DNA from: Rhizophagus clarus
Taxonomy: Eukaryota > Glomeromycota > Glomeromycetes > Glomerales > Glomeraceae
Length of the DNA: 64,000 bases
NCBI GenBank assembly: GCA_015698045.1
Contig: BLAL01000004.1
Coordinates: 310,001-374,000 of the forward strand
Reading direction: 5' to 3'
The position numbers were made by a program, and so were the translations under genes. Within the stretch, counting starts at the first letter, position 1. Every line of letters begins with the position of its first letter. The notes beneath the pieces were generated by a model. That model made no database searches, was not told where the DNA came from, and was given only the letters and a program-made list of their open reading frames with translations. Below, in pieces: positions 1 through 9,515 of the stretch.

Positions 1-808
1 TGCTTTTTCCCGTTGCTTAGCCCAAAATTCAGTATCATAGTGAGAAAGATATGAACTTGGCTCAATTGTTGCATCTCTTCCACTATGGGGTTCATAAGAA
101 ATAATCCTATCATTAAGAGTTATGATCTTTAGATCTTTGGCAAAGATAACATCTTCTAAATCCTTATACCTTTGCTCAGCCAATTTTTTTATATTATTCT
201 TATCATTTTTTAGTTGGGAGATAGTAGAGGATAACTTGCCAATATTTTTATCTTTTTCGATATTAGCTTTTTCTAAAGCAGAGATACGAGAATGGTATTG
301 TTTCTCCAAGTCAGCCTTGCTGGATTTATGTTGCTCTTCTAGCTGATACCTAAATGAATATAATTTCTGTTTCATATCTGCCATACAGTTATTATATTCT
401 CTCACTTTTCGAGCTAAAAGAGTATCATATTCATCTTTTAGACGTTTGCGTTCCTCAGAAACTTGAGTCTCAATAGTTTTCTTAATATTATTCTCCTGTT
501 GCTGTACACAAAGTTCACGCTCTTCTAACTGTTTCTCAAATCCATCTAGCCTTGATAATGTACTAGAACCATCAGAAGTGGTATTTGCTTCAATCTTAAG
601 CTTTTGGCGATTTTTTTTATTAAAGTATCTTTCAACTTCTTTAGTAAGTAATTCCTCAATATCTGAACGAATACCTTTAGCCTGTTCCTCAGATAGGGGA
701 TTACTTTTGCGAGTTGTTAGTCGTAACCATGCATCCTTTTTTCATGGATGGAGGTAATTGGTCAAGCAAACTCTTATAGTGTTCATTAAAATGTGGTTGG
801 CTAGACAT
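1..808 (-). pseudogene. Coiled-coil protein, 3' part outside window, one frameshift
   Basis: Read on the minus strand from ATG at 808, the sequence codes for a highly charged protein rich in K, E and Q with long heptad-like stretches (for example KQLEERELCVQQQENNIKK), so it is almost certainly a coiled coil. The frame is lost at a run of six A on the minus strand (737-742): the first 24 or so codons read in one frame and the rest stays open in another to the window edge. A run of five would keep one frame. This may be a true mutation, an assembly error or slippage. After the coiled coil comes a less charged stretch ending with SYLSHYDTEFWAKQREK at the edge. No known family was recognised. It shares strand and decay with the two small minus-strand genes to its right and probably belongs to the same polymerase-bearing element. 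Confidence 0.6.
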
Positions 809-1119
809 ATGCTTGATTATACTTTAACGCCTTCGGCAAGGTAAGTGATATAGTCTTGGAAAAATTCCTGGAAAAAAATATTCCAGGCATGCCATATTTT
901 CCCAGAAGTTTAGGGTATTCCATATATTTTTAGTAAAAGTTTCCGTCTAGAATTAGCCAAAAAAATTGCTGAAGCCTATATTCTGGGAAAAAATACCGAG
1001 AAAATGCCAAAAAAATACCCTTTCTTGTCCAAGAATTGCGGGGAGATTATCCTGAAATTTATAAGAAGGAGAATGTGAACCGAGTTCACAATGTCACGTG
1101 TATGGCGCAGTAAATATTA

Positions 1120-1381
1120 TTACTTTGGAATAATAGTCTGAACCTTCTCTAGCTTTGCATTATTGTATAATAGATCAGGATCATTAATATCAATCGGCAA
1201 TGGTTTTTTCAAATCTGATTTTATCAAATTTATCATGTCTTCCAATTTATTCCAGGCTATTCATTAGAGCTTGTGCTGATTCTGCCAAAATGGGGGAAAT
1301 AAGGGATGAGGAATTATAGTCAAGCTGGCTCGTCTCTGGCCGATCCTTTTGAGATTGTTCTTCTTTTTTATTACTTTCCAT
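1120..1381 (-). pseudogene. Small charged protein, frameshifted
   Basis: From ATG at 1381 (minus strand) a frame reads MESNKKEEQSQKDRPETSQL and stays open for about 44 codons to a TAA. One base out of register, the next part is open and protein-like (WNKLEDMINLIKSDLKKP, ending VQTIIPK) down to TAA at 1120-1122. The two parts together would make about 85-90 residues. The single-base change lies near 1255-1265. The N-terminal half is acidic and Ser-rich; the C-terminal half is amphipathic. The family is not recognised. Position between the coiled-coil gene and the F-box gene, on the same strand, suggests it belongs to the same element. It could also be two unrelated short frames, but the similar composition and immediate continuation argue for one broken gene. 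Confidence 0.45.
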
Positions 1382-1415
1382 TTCTTATCTGCGGAAAATA
1401 GTCTAAATAATTTGA

Positions 1416-2114
1416 CTAAGAATAATTGGATCGGTTCCAACCTCTACTTAGACCAAAATATTTTAATTTAAGATACAATCTAGTTTCTCTGATAGTTTTA
1501 TAAGTAATTCTACAACCGTGAATATGAAGTGCTTGGAGTTTTAGGCAGGAATGAATAATATTACAAATTGATTCTTCAGAAAACTCTATACGGAAAGAAA
1601 TATCTAGATATTCTAATTTATAGCATGAATTTGCGATTGCATATAGACCTTTATCAGTTATTAATCCAGTATCATCTTTTCTTTCATGATAATAATTTCC
1701 CAAGTTGAGATACTTCAGATTGGGGTATGATTCTGCTATTCGATTTAATGTTTTATCACTGAATCCTGTACTATTATTCAAATTTAAATGAATTATATTT
1801 GGGAATAGATGTGTAATATGTTTGAATTTTTTATCTGAAAGTCGCCAGTAGCTTGGGATTTCTAAATGAGTTACATTCAAATAATAAAATGGTTTGGTCC
1901 CCAAGAGACTCTTCTGCTTCTCACTTATTGTTTTCATAAAAATTTTTCGTATATTACTATTCTTTAGCTCAACTCGTTTCCATAGAACAGAAACACCGCA
2001 TCTGTACCACAATCGGCAGACAAATAGAGTGGGATAGAGGGATTTATCTATTGCTAGAAAATGTAAAATATGATTTAATAGTTCTGGTAAATATATAACT
2101 CTTGAATGTGTCAT
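1416..2114 (-). CDS. F-box / leucine-rich repeat protein
   Basis: 232-residue product starting MTHSRVIYLPELLNHILHFL; the ATG at 2114 is preferred over an upstream non-ATG codon because the F-box begins right after it. Residues about 6-45 match the F-box pattern (LPELLxxILxFL...LxxxLFVCRLWYRxGVxxLWKRV), the part that normally binds Skp1 in an SCF ubiquitin ligase. The remainder is a short run of cysteine-containing-type LRRs (FPNIIHLNLNNSTGFSDKTL, YPNLKYLNLG, CYKLEYLDISF, CLKLQALHIHGC), the substrate-binding part. It is short for the family, with about four or five repeats. F-box/LRR genes are strongly expanded in Rhizophagus-type fungi. It is intact although its neighbours are frameshifted, so it may be host-derived cargo of the element or a host gene next to it. 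The substrate cannot be predicted. Confidence 0.85.
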   Translation of the reverse strand: MTHSRVIYLPELLNHILHFLAIDKSLYPTLFVCRLWYRCGVSVLWKRVELKNSNIRKIFMKTISEKQKSLLGTKPFYYLNVTHLEIPSYWRLSDKKFKHITHLFPNIIHLNLNNSTGFSDKTLNRIAESYPNLKYLNLGNYYHERKDDTGLITDKGLYAIANSCYKLEYLDISFRIEFSEESICNIIHSCLKLQALHIHGCRITYKTIRETRLYLKLKYFGLSRGWNRSNYS

Positions 2115-2253
2115 AATTAACAAATATTATATGCTAATTTAAAATATGCATAACACTCTAGCTTTACCCACTAGAAAAAAAGAAAAGCTGAGTTTATTAG
2201 TAGTCCTGGTATTCGTAATAATATTAGAAGAAAAAAAAAGATGCAAAGGAATT

Positions 2254-2468
2254 TTATAGGTTAGCCAAGTCTTTTCGGTCTATTAGACTTCCCTGATAAT
2301 TATTTTGCACAAAATCTAACTCTTGTGCTAATCTGTCTAATGTTAATTGTAGTCCAATTATATAAACTTCTTGACGATCTTCAGCTTTAACCCATTTTGG
2401 AATACCATTTTGATATTCTTTTTTACTTCATCTATAATATCCTCTAATCCCACTATGCTGGTTGTCAT
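2254..2468 (-). pseudogene. Small unknown protein, frameshifted in an A run
   Basis: From ATG at 2468 (minus strand) the frame reads MTTSIVGLEDIIDEVKK, then loses register at a run of six A (2419-2424). In the shifted frame it continues EYQNGIPKWVKAEDRQEVYI and so on to TAA at 2254-2256. Together this is about 71 residues, mostly predicted helix, ending DRKDLANL. One more A in the run would restore a single frame. No family was recognised. It is divergent to the polymerase gene, with about 200 bases between their start codons, so both could share a two-way promoter region. Confidence 0.5.
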
Positions 2469-2666
2469 TTTAGTGATTTACTTAACTAATGTTTTTTATT
2501 TCAATTGCTAAATTTAACCTTCTAAAACCATTTTTGGCAAGCCTGTAAATACTGCTTTTGGTGACAGCTCTATAACCGGAAACTGAAAAAATAGGAAATA
2601 ATTAATTAAAGAAAAAATTTTATAAGTAAGTAATAGTGCGACGGTTAGAGCTAACTAATATACCAA
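2469..2666. promoter_or_regulatory. Divergent intergenic region with TTAATTAA motif
   Basis: 198 bases between the start codons of the minus-strand small gene and the plus-strand polymerase gene. It holds TTAATTAA at 2602-2609, 58 bases before the polymerase ATG. The same palindrome lies at 6120-6127 (36 bases before the ATG at 6163) and at 6556-6563 (30 bases before the ATG at 6593). Presence before all three plus-strand genes suggests a promoter element of the mobile block. In DNA this AT-rich the word is not rare, so the call is tentative. Confidence 0.3.
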
Positions 2667-5600
2667 ATGTCTGACGCTTACCCAGAATATATAGAAGAAT
2701 TTAGTATAGAGATATCTGATTTTAATCTGATTGGCCCTACCGCCCATATACCTTTGCCAGAAACTTTGCCAAAACATAATAATGGAATTATTAATATTCA
2801 AAATAAAGATGACTGGTGTTTCGGATGGAGTGTCCTAGGAGCTTTACATCCAGTTAAAGTTCATCCGGAAAGAAATCCGCATCGGCTATATGGAGATTTT
2901 GTGGAGGAGCTTAATATGGACGATATTCCAGTTCCAGTGCCAATCTCAACACCAGTTTATAAAAAGTTTGAAGAAAATAACCCAGAAATCAGTCTATGTG
3001 TCTATGAATGGCACAATCAAAACAAATGTCTTGACTTTCGCTATATTTCAGAAAGAAGGGGAGATGAATATAAGCAAGTAAATCTTCTAGTAATTACGGA
3101 AGAAGATAGAAGTCATTACTGCATAATCAAAGATCTGCACAAGCTGGTATACAATCATAGTAAGCATAAAGGACGAAAATATCTATGCCGATATTGCCTT
3201 CATGTATATTCAGCGGAGAAAGGGTATAAGGAACATTTGCCGAAATGCAAGGGTTTGAATAATGCTCCTCAACGGCCACAAATGCCGATAAAAAATAAGA
3301 GTATCAAAGCTTTTTATAATCATAAATGCATGCAACCAAACCCATACCGAATATTCTGGGATTTAGAAAGCTTAACCGAAAATCTAACTCCCGAAGAAAA
3401 AACAAAACTAACCCATACTGAAAGAATACAGAGGCATAAGCCAAGTGGTTATTGCTATGTAGTGGTTCGCATGGATAGTTCACTTAATTATGAGATTGTG
3501 AGTCACGATCTATATAGAGGCCCAGATGCCTTGAAAAGATTCGTTACAAAAATCGAAGAGGAACTCCTAGCTATCCAAGAAGATTTATCTGCACCGGCTG
3601 AAATGATAATGGCACCAGGAGACTTGAAGGCGTATAATGAAGCGACTAAATGCTGGATTTGCAAGGGACCTTTCTTAAAACCAGCACCAGAGGTAATAAA
3701 AAAACTCGAAGAAGCAAAGCATAGATTATTAGAAGTTAAGGAATGGGAAACATGTATGGAAAAGGAGCATCCTGAAAAGAAAGAGGTGCAGAAAAGATAC
3801 CGAGAAGCCTTAAGTGCTCTTAATCGAAAAGTAAAAGATCATGACCATATAAATGGAAAGTATCGAGGCCCAGCTCATGACTCTTGTAACAAAAAATTGT
3901 GAATAGGCTCTTTCAAAACCAAAGTGCCACTTATATGTCATAATTTCCGGGGATATGACTCTCATCCGCTTATGAAAGTTGTGAGCAAATTCACGGCTGA
4001 TAAGCTAAATTGCATCCCAGAAAATATAGGAAAGTACAAAGCCATGGACGTAGGACAGCTTCGGTTCTTAGATAGCTTTCAGCATATGGGAATGGGACTA
4101 GATAAATTAGTAGAATGTCTAGGAGGAAAGCTCAAAAAATTCCCTCTAACTGTTAGGTACTTTACAGAGAAAGGCTACTCAATAGATAAGATCAAGCTTC
4201 TTCTACGAAAAGGGGTATTCCCATATGACTGGAGCAACTCATGGGACAAGTTCGACAAAACAAGCCTCCCACCTAGAAAGGGTTTCTATTCGCTTCTTAG
4301 CCAGCAAAATATTAGTAAAGAGGATTATGAACATGCTCAAAAGGTATGGCAGGAATTTGAGATGAAGAATTTTGGAGAATATCATGACTTATATCTTGAA
4401 ACTGACGTACTTTTACTTGCGGACGTTTTCATGAATTACACTATCATGTGCTTGAATGATGATGGCTTAGATCCCTCTCATTATGTTTCAGCACCTGGAA
4501 TGTTTAATGATTCCTTATACAAAAGTAGTGGAGCTGAACTTAAGCTAATGACAGATATGGACGAGTACTTGATGGTAGAGAAGGGCATTCGTGGAGGCAT
4601 GACAATGGCAAGTCACCGTTATGCCAAAGCTAATAATCCTAAATGTCCTGATTACAATCCAGGCAAACCAACATCTTGGATCATGTATGAGGATAAGAAT
4701 GCTTTATATTCAGGTGCAATGACCCAATACATGCCTACAGAAATTTTAGGTAAAGTGAGTCCAGAGGAAGTACCAGATATCCAAAGTATCGCGCCTGATG
4801 CAGAAATAGGCTATATGCTTGAACTTGATCTAGAAGCTCCAGTGCACTTGCACGATTACTTTGCAGATTATCCTTTAGCGCCAGAAAAGCAGATAATTCC
4901 AGAAGACTGGCTTAGCTTGTATAATGAAAGATTAGTACAAGATAAAGAAGTTGGGGGTGGAAAATATACAACAGGAGAAAAGCTCGTCCAAACCCTTTAT
5001 CCCAAAAAGAACTACGTGATCCATTATCGTGCACTCCAGTTATACATGAAATTTGGGGTGAAAGTTACAAAGATTCACGGTGGATTAAAATTCCGGCAGT
5101 CTCCATGGATGAAAGACTATATTGAGGAAAATATTCATAAACGCAAAATAGCTAAAGCCACTGGGGATGAGTTTGGAGTTATGTATTATAAGTTAAAAAA
5201 TAATGCAGTCTTCGGCAAACAGATGGAGAATGTCCGTAAACATATGAGAGTAGAGCTACTTAGAACAAAAGAGGATAAAAAAATTAGGCGTTTAGCAAGT
5301 TCACCATTATATGTAGGCTTTAAAGCATTCGAAGGGGGCATCACAGCAGTACACATGTTAAAAGGTACAGTAACTCTAAATAAACCAATCTATGTGGGGC
5401 AGGCAATTCTCGACATTAGCAAGGCCATGATGTTTAACTTTTGGTACGGTTACATAAAGCCTCGCTATGGAGATAAGGCCCGTTTACTGTATACTGACAC
5501 AGACTCGCTCATCATGTGGATAGAAACTGAGGATATCTATAAAGATCGGGCAGAAAGACCAGACATTTTCGATCTTAACTATTCAGGAGACTTGTTTCTA

Positions 5601-6065
5601 ATGAAGGATGAGTCAAAAGGAGATCCAATAGGCGAATCAGTATGCTTAAAGCCAAAAATGTATTCAGTTCTTCCAGCAGGTCATGATCCAAAAACTCCCG
5701 ATGATCCTGATTCAGAAGAACCTAAGAAGAAACATGGCATCCAGAAGGCAAAGGGTGTTAAGAAATGCGTGGTCAAAAGGGAGCTTCGACATGATAAATT
5801 TCTAGAATGTCTTAGGAATAAGAAACTAACTCGGCATGATATGTATGGCCTCTGAAGTTATGATCATCAAATATATCTGGAGAGGGTAAATAAGATAGGG
5901 CTGAATCCATATGATAACAAGCGCTGGATCTTACTTGATGGAATTCGAACCCTCCCATATGGACATTGGCGAATTGGACTATATAATCGCCTGATAGCAT
6001 CTGGAATATCTCCTGAAGAAGCAGAAGAAAGAGCTATGAAAGTTAGACTTCGTGTCAAGGAATAG
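2667..6065 (+). pseudogene. Family-B DNA polymerase (Polinton/plasmid/virus-like) with two in-frame TGA codons
   Basis: One continuous frame of 1132 codons interrupted only by TGA at 3900-3902 and 5853-5855. The N-terminal region has DDWCFGWSVLGALHPVK and a C2H2-like finger (CRYCLHVYSAEKGYKEHLPKC). Exo I is FWDLES (D232, E234). An endonuclease VII-like module follows (CWIC at about 329; DHDHINGKYRGPAHDSCN at about 391). Exo II is HNFRGYDSH (about 425) and Exo III YLETDVLLLADVF (about 576). Polymerase motif A is DKNALYSGAM (D676), motif B NNAVFGKQMEN (about 846), motif C YTDTDS (Y942), and the KxY motif KMYS lies near 996. All catalytic residues are present. The family normally has Arg where both TGA codons stand, which fits CGA-to-TGA change. 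It would copy the DNA of a linear element, possibly with protein priming. The family occurs in Maverick/Polinton-type elements and relatives. It is likely dead, but the rest is well preserved. Confidence 0.9.
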
Positions 6066-6162
6066 ATACTTTATAACAAATATTTTTTCCGGATAAAAAT
6101 TATCAAAGAATATAATTTATTAATTAAAGTTTTTTTATCGTTATAGTAGAAACAATACAAAA

Positions 6163-6510
6163 ATGGTTGATCATAAGGATATAGAACTTGCGCAAATAAA
6201 AGTCATAAAAACTGCATTGCGAAAAGGCAGAAAATATGATAATCTTGCAAAAAATTATGGAGACTATCTAAAGAAACTGCGAGCTGAAAAGGATCCGAAT
6301 AACTATATTAAAACACTTGCAGTAAAGATGTTCCCTAAGGAAGAAGCATATACTGAAAGGCTAGAAAATTATCGCAAAAGGTATGAAGATAATGATCTAT
6401 TTGCCAGCCTAGAGAAATTATATGAGCTTTATTATCAAATAGCTAAGGAGGAGAATCGCGAAAGGTCAGAAGATGAAATAGAGCAGATGCTCAAAACAAT
6501 GGCAATCTAG
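6163..6510 (+). CDS. Small charged protein of the polymerase element
   Basis: 115 residues, MVDHKDIELAQIKVIKTALR at the start, very rich in K, E, R and Y, with no Cys, signal peptide or membrane segment. Predicted to be almost all alpha-helix; the stretch around NLAKNYGDYLKKLRAEKD and the C-terminal EENRERSEDEIEQMLKTMAI could form a short coiled coil. TTAATTAA stands 36 bases before the ATG. It lies about 100 bases after the end of the polymerase frame on the same strand and is intact. No family was recognised; a DNA-binding, terminal or structural protein of the element would fit the position, but this is only inference. Confidence 0.6.
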   Translation: MVDHKDIELAQIKVIKTALRKGRKYDNLAKNYGDYLKKLRAEKDPNNYIKTLAVKMFPKEEAYTERLENYRKRYEDNDLFASLEKLYELYYQIAKEENRERSEDEIEQMLKTMAI

Positions 6511-6592
6511 TTGTCTTTGGCAAAGCTATTGTAAAACTGAAGCATTAACTAATTATTAATTAATCTTTTCAAATCTAGTAATAAAAAGTAGG

Positions 6593-6829
6593 ATGATTGG
6601 TGAATATTCTTGCCCATTTCTCTGCAATACTGGAAAGATTTGCAATAACCCTTGCATTCGCCTAGAAGGTTGCCGATTTCATTGGAAAGCTAAAAAACGG
6701 GTACCATGTTCTGATTGCAGGAAGCCTACAGCTTCTGCTTGTGGCCAATGCCCGTTACATGTTAGAGGCTATTATGTTATTCAGTATTATGACAGGCTTC
6801 GATCACAGATACAAGAAAGTAATGGATAG
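6593..6829 (+). CDS. Small Cys-rich (zinc-binding-like) protein
   Basis: 78 residues with ten Cys. Residues C7, C11, C17, C21, C27 and H30 form a first cluster; C39-x2-C42, C50-x2-C53 and H56 form a second, so two bound zinc ions are plausible. The second cluster is followed by an aromatic helix, GYYVIQYYDRLRSQ. The size and two-cluster plan resemble small viral zinc proteins, but no specific family was recognised. TTAATTAA lies 30 bases before the ATG. It is the last gene of the block before the tandem repeats, on the same strand as the polymerase, and it is intact. Role unknown; a transcription or replication accessory factor is possible. Confidence 0.6.
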   Translation: MIGEYSCPFLCNTGKICNNPCIRLEGCRFHWKAKKRVPCSDCRKPTASACGQCPLHVRGYYVIQYYDRLRSQIQESNG

Positions 6830-6904
6830 ATCATTTCGGCTAACACTTTATCTTAATTTTTTGTTAGACTTATAAAATTCCTGGCAGGAGGTGAAAAAGT
6901 TAGA

Positions 6905-7625
6905 CTTTAATTTTTTTGTTAAATTTATATGCTATTTATTAAGCTATCCGGCGCAGAACCCATTCTTGACTAAGGAAAAGTTGGGACAATTTTGCGGATT
7001 TCTTTTGAATTTTTATAGGGTGACATTTCGTTAGACATTTATATAAAATATGCTATTTAATAAGCTAGCCTGCATTGAACCTGTTCTTGATTAAGGAAAA
7101 GTTGGGACAAAAATCCTGTTAGATTTATTTAACAATTATGCTATTTAATGAGCTAGCTTGCGCAGAAGCCATTCTTATATATAGAAAAGTTCGTTAGATT
7201 TAAGAAGTCACATGATTTTTAAATTTTTCGTATGACTTATTTATGGGGAATTGGGACAAAATTTTCGTATGATTTATTTTTGTTAGACTTATTTAATAAA
7301 TATACTTATTGATGCGCTAGCCTGCATTAAACCCGTTCTTGATTAAGGAAAAGTTAGGACAAATTTTCGTATGACTTATTTTCGTATGACTTATTTTTTC
7401 GTATGACTTATTTCGTATGACTTATTTTTTCGTATGACTTATTTAATAAATATACTTATTGATGCGCTAGCCTGCATTAAACCCATTCTTGATTAAGGAA
7501 AAGTTAGGACAAATTTTTGTATGACTTATTTTCGTATGACTTATTTTTTTCGTATGACTTATTTCGTATGACTTATTTTTTCGTATGACTTATTTATGGG
7601 GAATTGGGACAAAATTTTTGTATGA
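6905..7625. repeat. Diverged tandem repeats at the end of the polymerase block
   Basis: At least five copies of a unit of about 70 bases, with core GCTAGCCTGCATTAAACCC followed by TTCTTGATTAAGGAAAAGTT and GGGACAA, start near 6923, 7045, 7134, 7296 and 7446. The last two are nearly identical; the first three are diverged. Between them lie many short direct repeats of TCGTATGACTTATT (about 7240-7300, 7355-7445 and 7505-7625). The array sits directly after the last element gene. It resembles subterminal repeats of a linear plasmid or virus, but that role is inferred. Confidence 0.75.
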
Positions 7626-7667
7626 TTTATTTTACGATATTGATTTTACCATTCTGGGAGTCATGAC

Positions 7668-7726
7668 ACACATTAGCAATGGGGGACGGACCATACGGTC
7701 CTTAAACCCCCAATATGCTAATGTGT
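7668..7726. repeat. Nested inverted repeat (hairpin)
   Basis: Outer arms ACACATTAGCA (7668-7678) and TGCTAATGTGT (7716-7726) are perfect inverses. Next inward are a GGGGG run and a CCCCC run, and in the centre GGACC-ATAC-GGTCC (7688-7701) is a second perfect hairpin. It lies just past the tandem array. It could be a very short transposon relic, a hairpin end of a linear element, or a terminator. Confidence 0.65.
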
Positions 7727-7733
7727 AATGATT

Positions 7734-9317
7734 TTCACGATCTTTTTATTAAACATTCTAAAAAACTATTTTAATAAAAAAAATATTCTTTTTTTTTTTT
7801 GGTCATTTTAATGAAAAAGTTATTTTTAAAATTAATTTAATAAAAAAAAGTCTTTTTAATTATTTAACAAAAAAGTACTATCTTGTAATGTTCTTTAAAT
7901 TGTTTAATTATTTAATAAAATTTTTTTTTATAGTTTTCTTTATGTATGCGTGTTAAATATAATAAATTTATGCAACAATGCTATTATACATTATCCTTAT
8001 TATTATCTCCCTAATAGCCATTTAATGATGATACAATGAAATAATTTTTTTTTCATATTGCCGTAACTATTCAATTTTCATGTTAAAAAAAATAAAACAA
8101 AATAAAATATAATAAAATTAATGGAATTGCAAAAAGAAAAATTTTTTTTTGTCTCATTACAATGTTAAATATTGTAATTATAATAAGAAGTTAAAGTTTC
8201 TCTTTTAGTTTTATTTTGCTTTATTCTACTCTATTATATTTTATTTTAACTTATAACGGGAGTGAAGTGATATAATCGAATAACCCAGTTAATCGGTAAT
8301 CCGCTATATATATGGATCATTTTCCATAAATGGAAATCAAAATGTGATCGACATAAAAAGCAACAAGTTACTTGTTACCTCGCCATGTCGATCAATACAA
8401 CAAGTTAGTTGTTGTAAATCAACAAGTAACTTATTAATTTACAACAACTTACTTGTTGATTTACAACAACTAACTTGTTGATTTACAACAACTAACTTAT
8501 TGTTTTTACAACAACCTTTTGACTTCTACGGTATGCCATAAAAACGCATTTCTCGAGTTCACATTGCGCATTTCCTAATTCGGACGATTTTATATTGAGT
8601 CTTAAAGATCAGTACAACTGAAAATCCAAATTGAGTGAAAAAGTCGATTAATTTAGAAATGATCTAATCACTTCAAAATCTTCTTTACGCTAATATATTT
8701 CATGGTCAAATTCTTGATAACGGCGGTGTAGATGGCTAATAATCAATTCCAAAATATTACTAAAAGGAGGGCAATTAACAGTAGCTAATTTAACATTTGA
8801 GTTTAGCAATCTGCTAAGGTGGCTGTTCTTGTTCCAAGTTTTAATATATAATCCTTAATTGGGTTCCATAATATGAGAAACAGTTTGGCTCATACATCAT
8901 TTTTAATAAATTTTTAAGTATTTTGATAATAAAAAAATTTATAAATAATATAAATAAATTACCAATCAAAAACTGGTCGTGCACGTGAAATGGAATCAAA
9001 TAAAGATCCCAACGTGATTGTTGACTGCATGTGATCTATTAAAAACTTCAATCACATGTGGATAAGTATGCTCAATTATCTCTCTAGCTCGACGACAATT
9101 GCTTTCTGAACCTTATAGAAGATACTCGATCAACTAAAAGGTCCTCGTAATATATAGAAATCTTTTAATTCTAAAAGAAATTCCTGTCAGTCGGCTCAGT
9201 AAAATTATAGAGTTGGGCTCATTGATCCATCTGCTAAGTAAAATTATAAGAAAAAAGTTAGTTTATGATCGTAATATATAGTATAATTGAAATATAAGTT
9301 GTTAAATATAAAATAAA
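7734..9317. other. No gene seen; AT-rich, with palindromic ACAACAAGT repeats
   Basis: A/T homopolymer runs dominate up to about 8250. At about 8345-8515 there are repeated units of the type ACAACAACTAACTTGTTGAT, many of them self-complementary (AACAAGTTACTTGTT). A short inverted pair, GATCGACAT and ATGTCGATC, encloses the first of them (about 8347-8395). No convincing coding frame was found in the rest. Confidence 0.5.
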
Positions 9318-9319
9318 TA

Positions 9320-9515
9320 CAGTGGTACCTCCCTATAGTCACGCAGTTGGGCACATAGTGACTTTTAAAGCATAATGTGCTTATAAAGAGGTGCTATTAT
9401 GATTGTGACTATAGAGAAGGATTCTTCTAATAATTTTTACCATTCAAAAAGCTCAAATATGTGCTTATATATATGATGTGCTTATATAGGGGGTGACTAT
9501 ATGGAGGTATGACTG
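9320..9515. mobile_element. MITE, pogo/Tc1-mariner type
   Basis: 196 bases with terminal inverted repeats of about 23 bases: CAGTGGTACCTCCCTATAGT on the left and CAGTCATACCTCCATATAGT read from the right end. TA stands on both outer sides (9318-9319 and 9516-9517), as expected for the superfamily. It has no coding capacity and would depend on a transposase elsewhere. A related longer copy is at 58885-59357 and a single end lies at 24807. Confidence 0.85.

Noticed and set aside
5812-6058. Two minus-strand frames of about 62 codons
   Set aside because: They are the opposite strand of the conserved C-terminal end of the polymerase frame.
8340-8520. Regular ACAACAACT...TTGTTGATTT repeats as a possible CRISPR array
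   Set aside because: Units are contiguous and self-similar without unique spacers, and the genome is eukaryotic; simple palindromic repeats.
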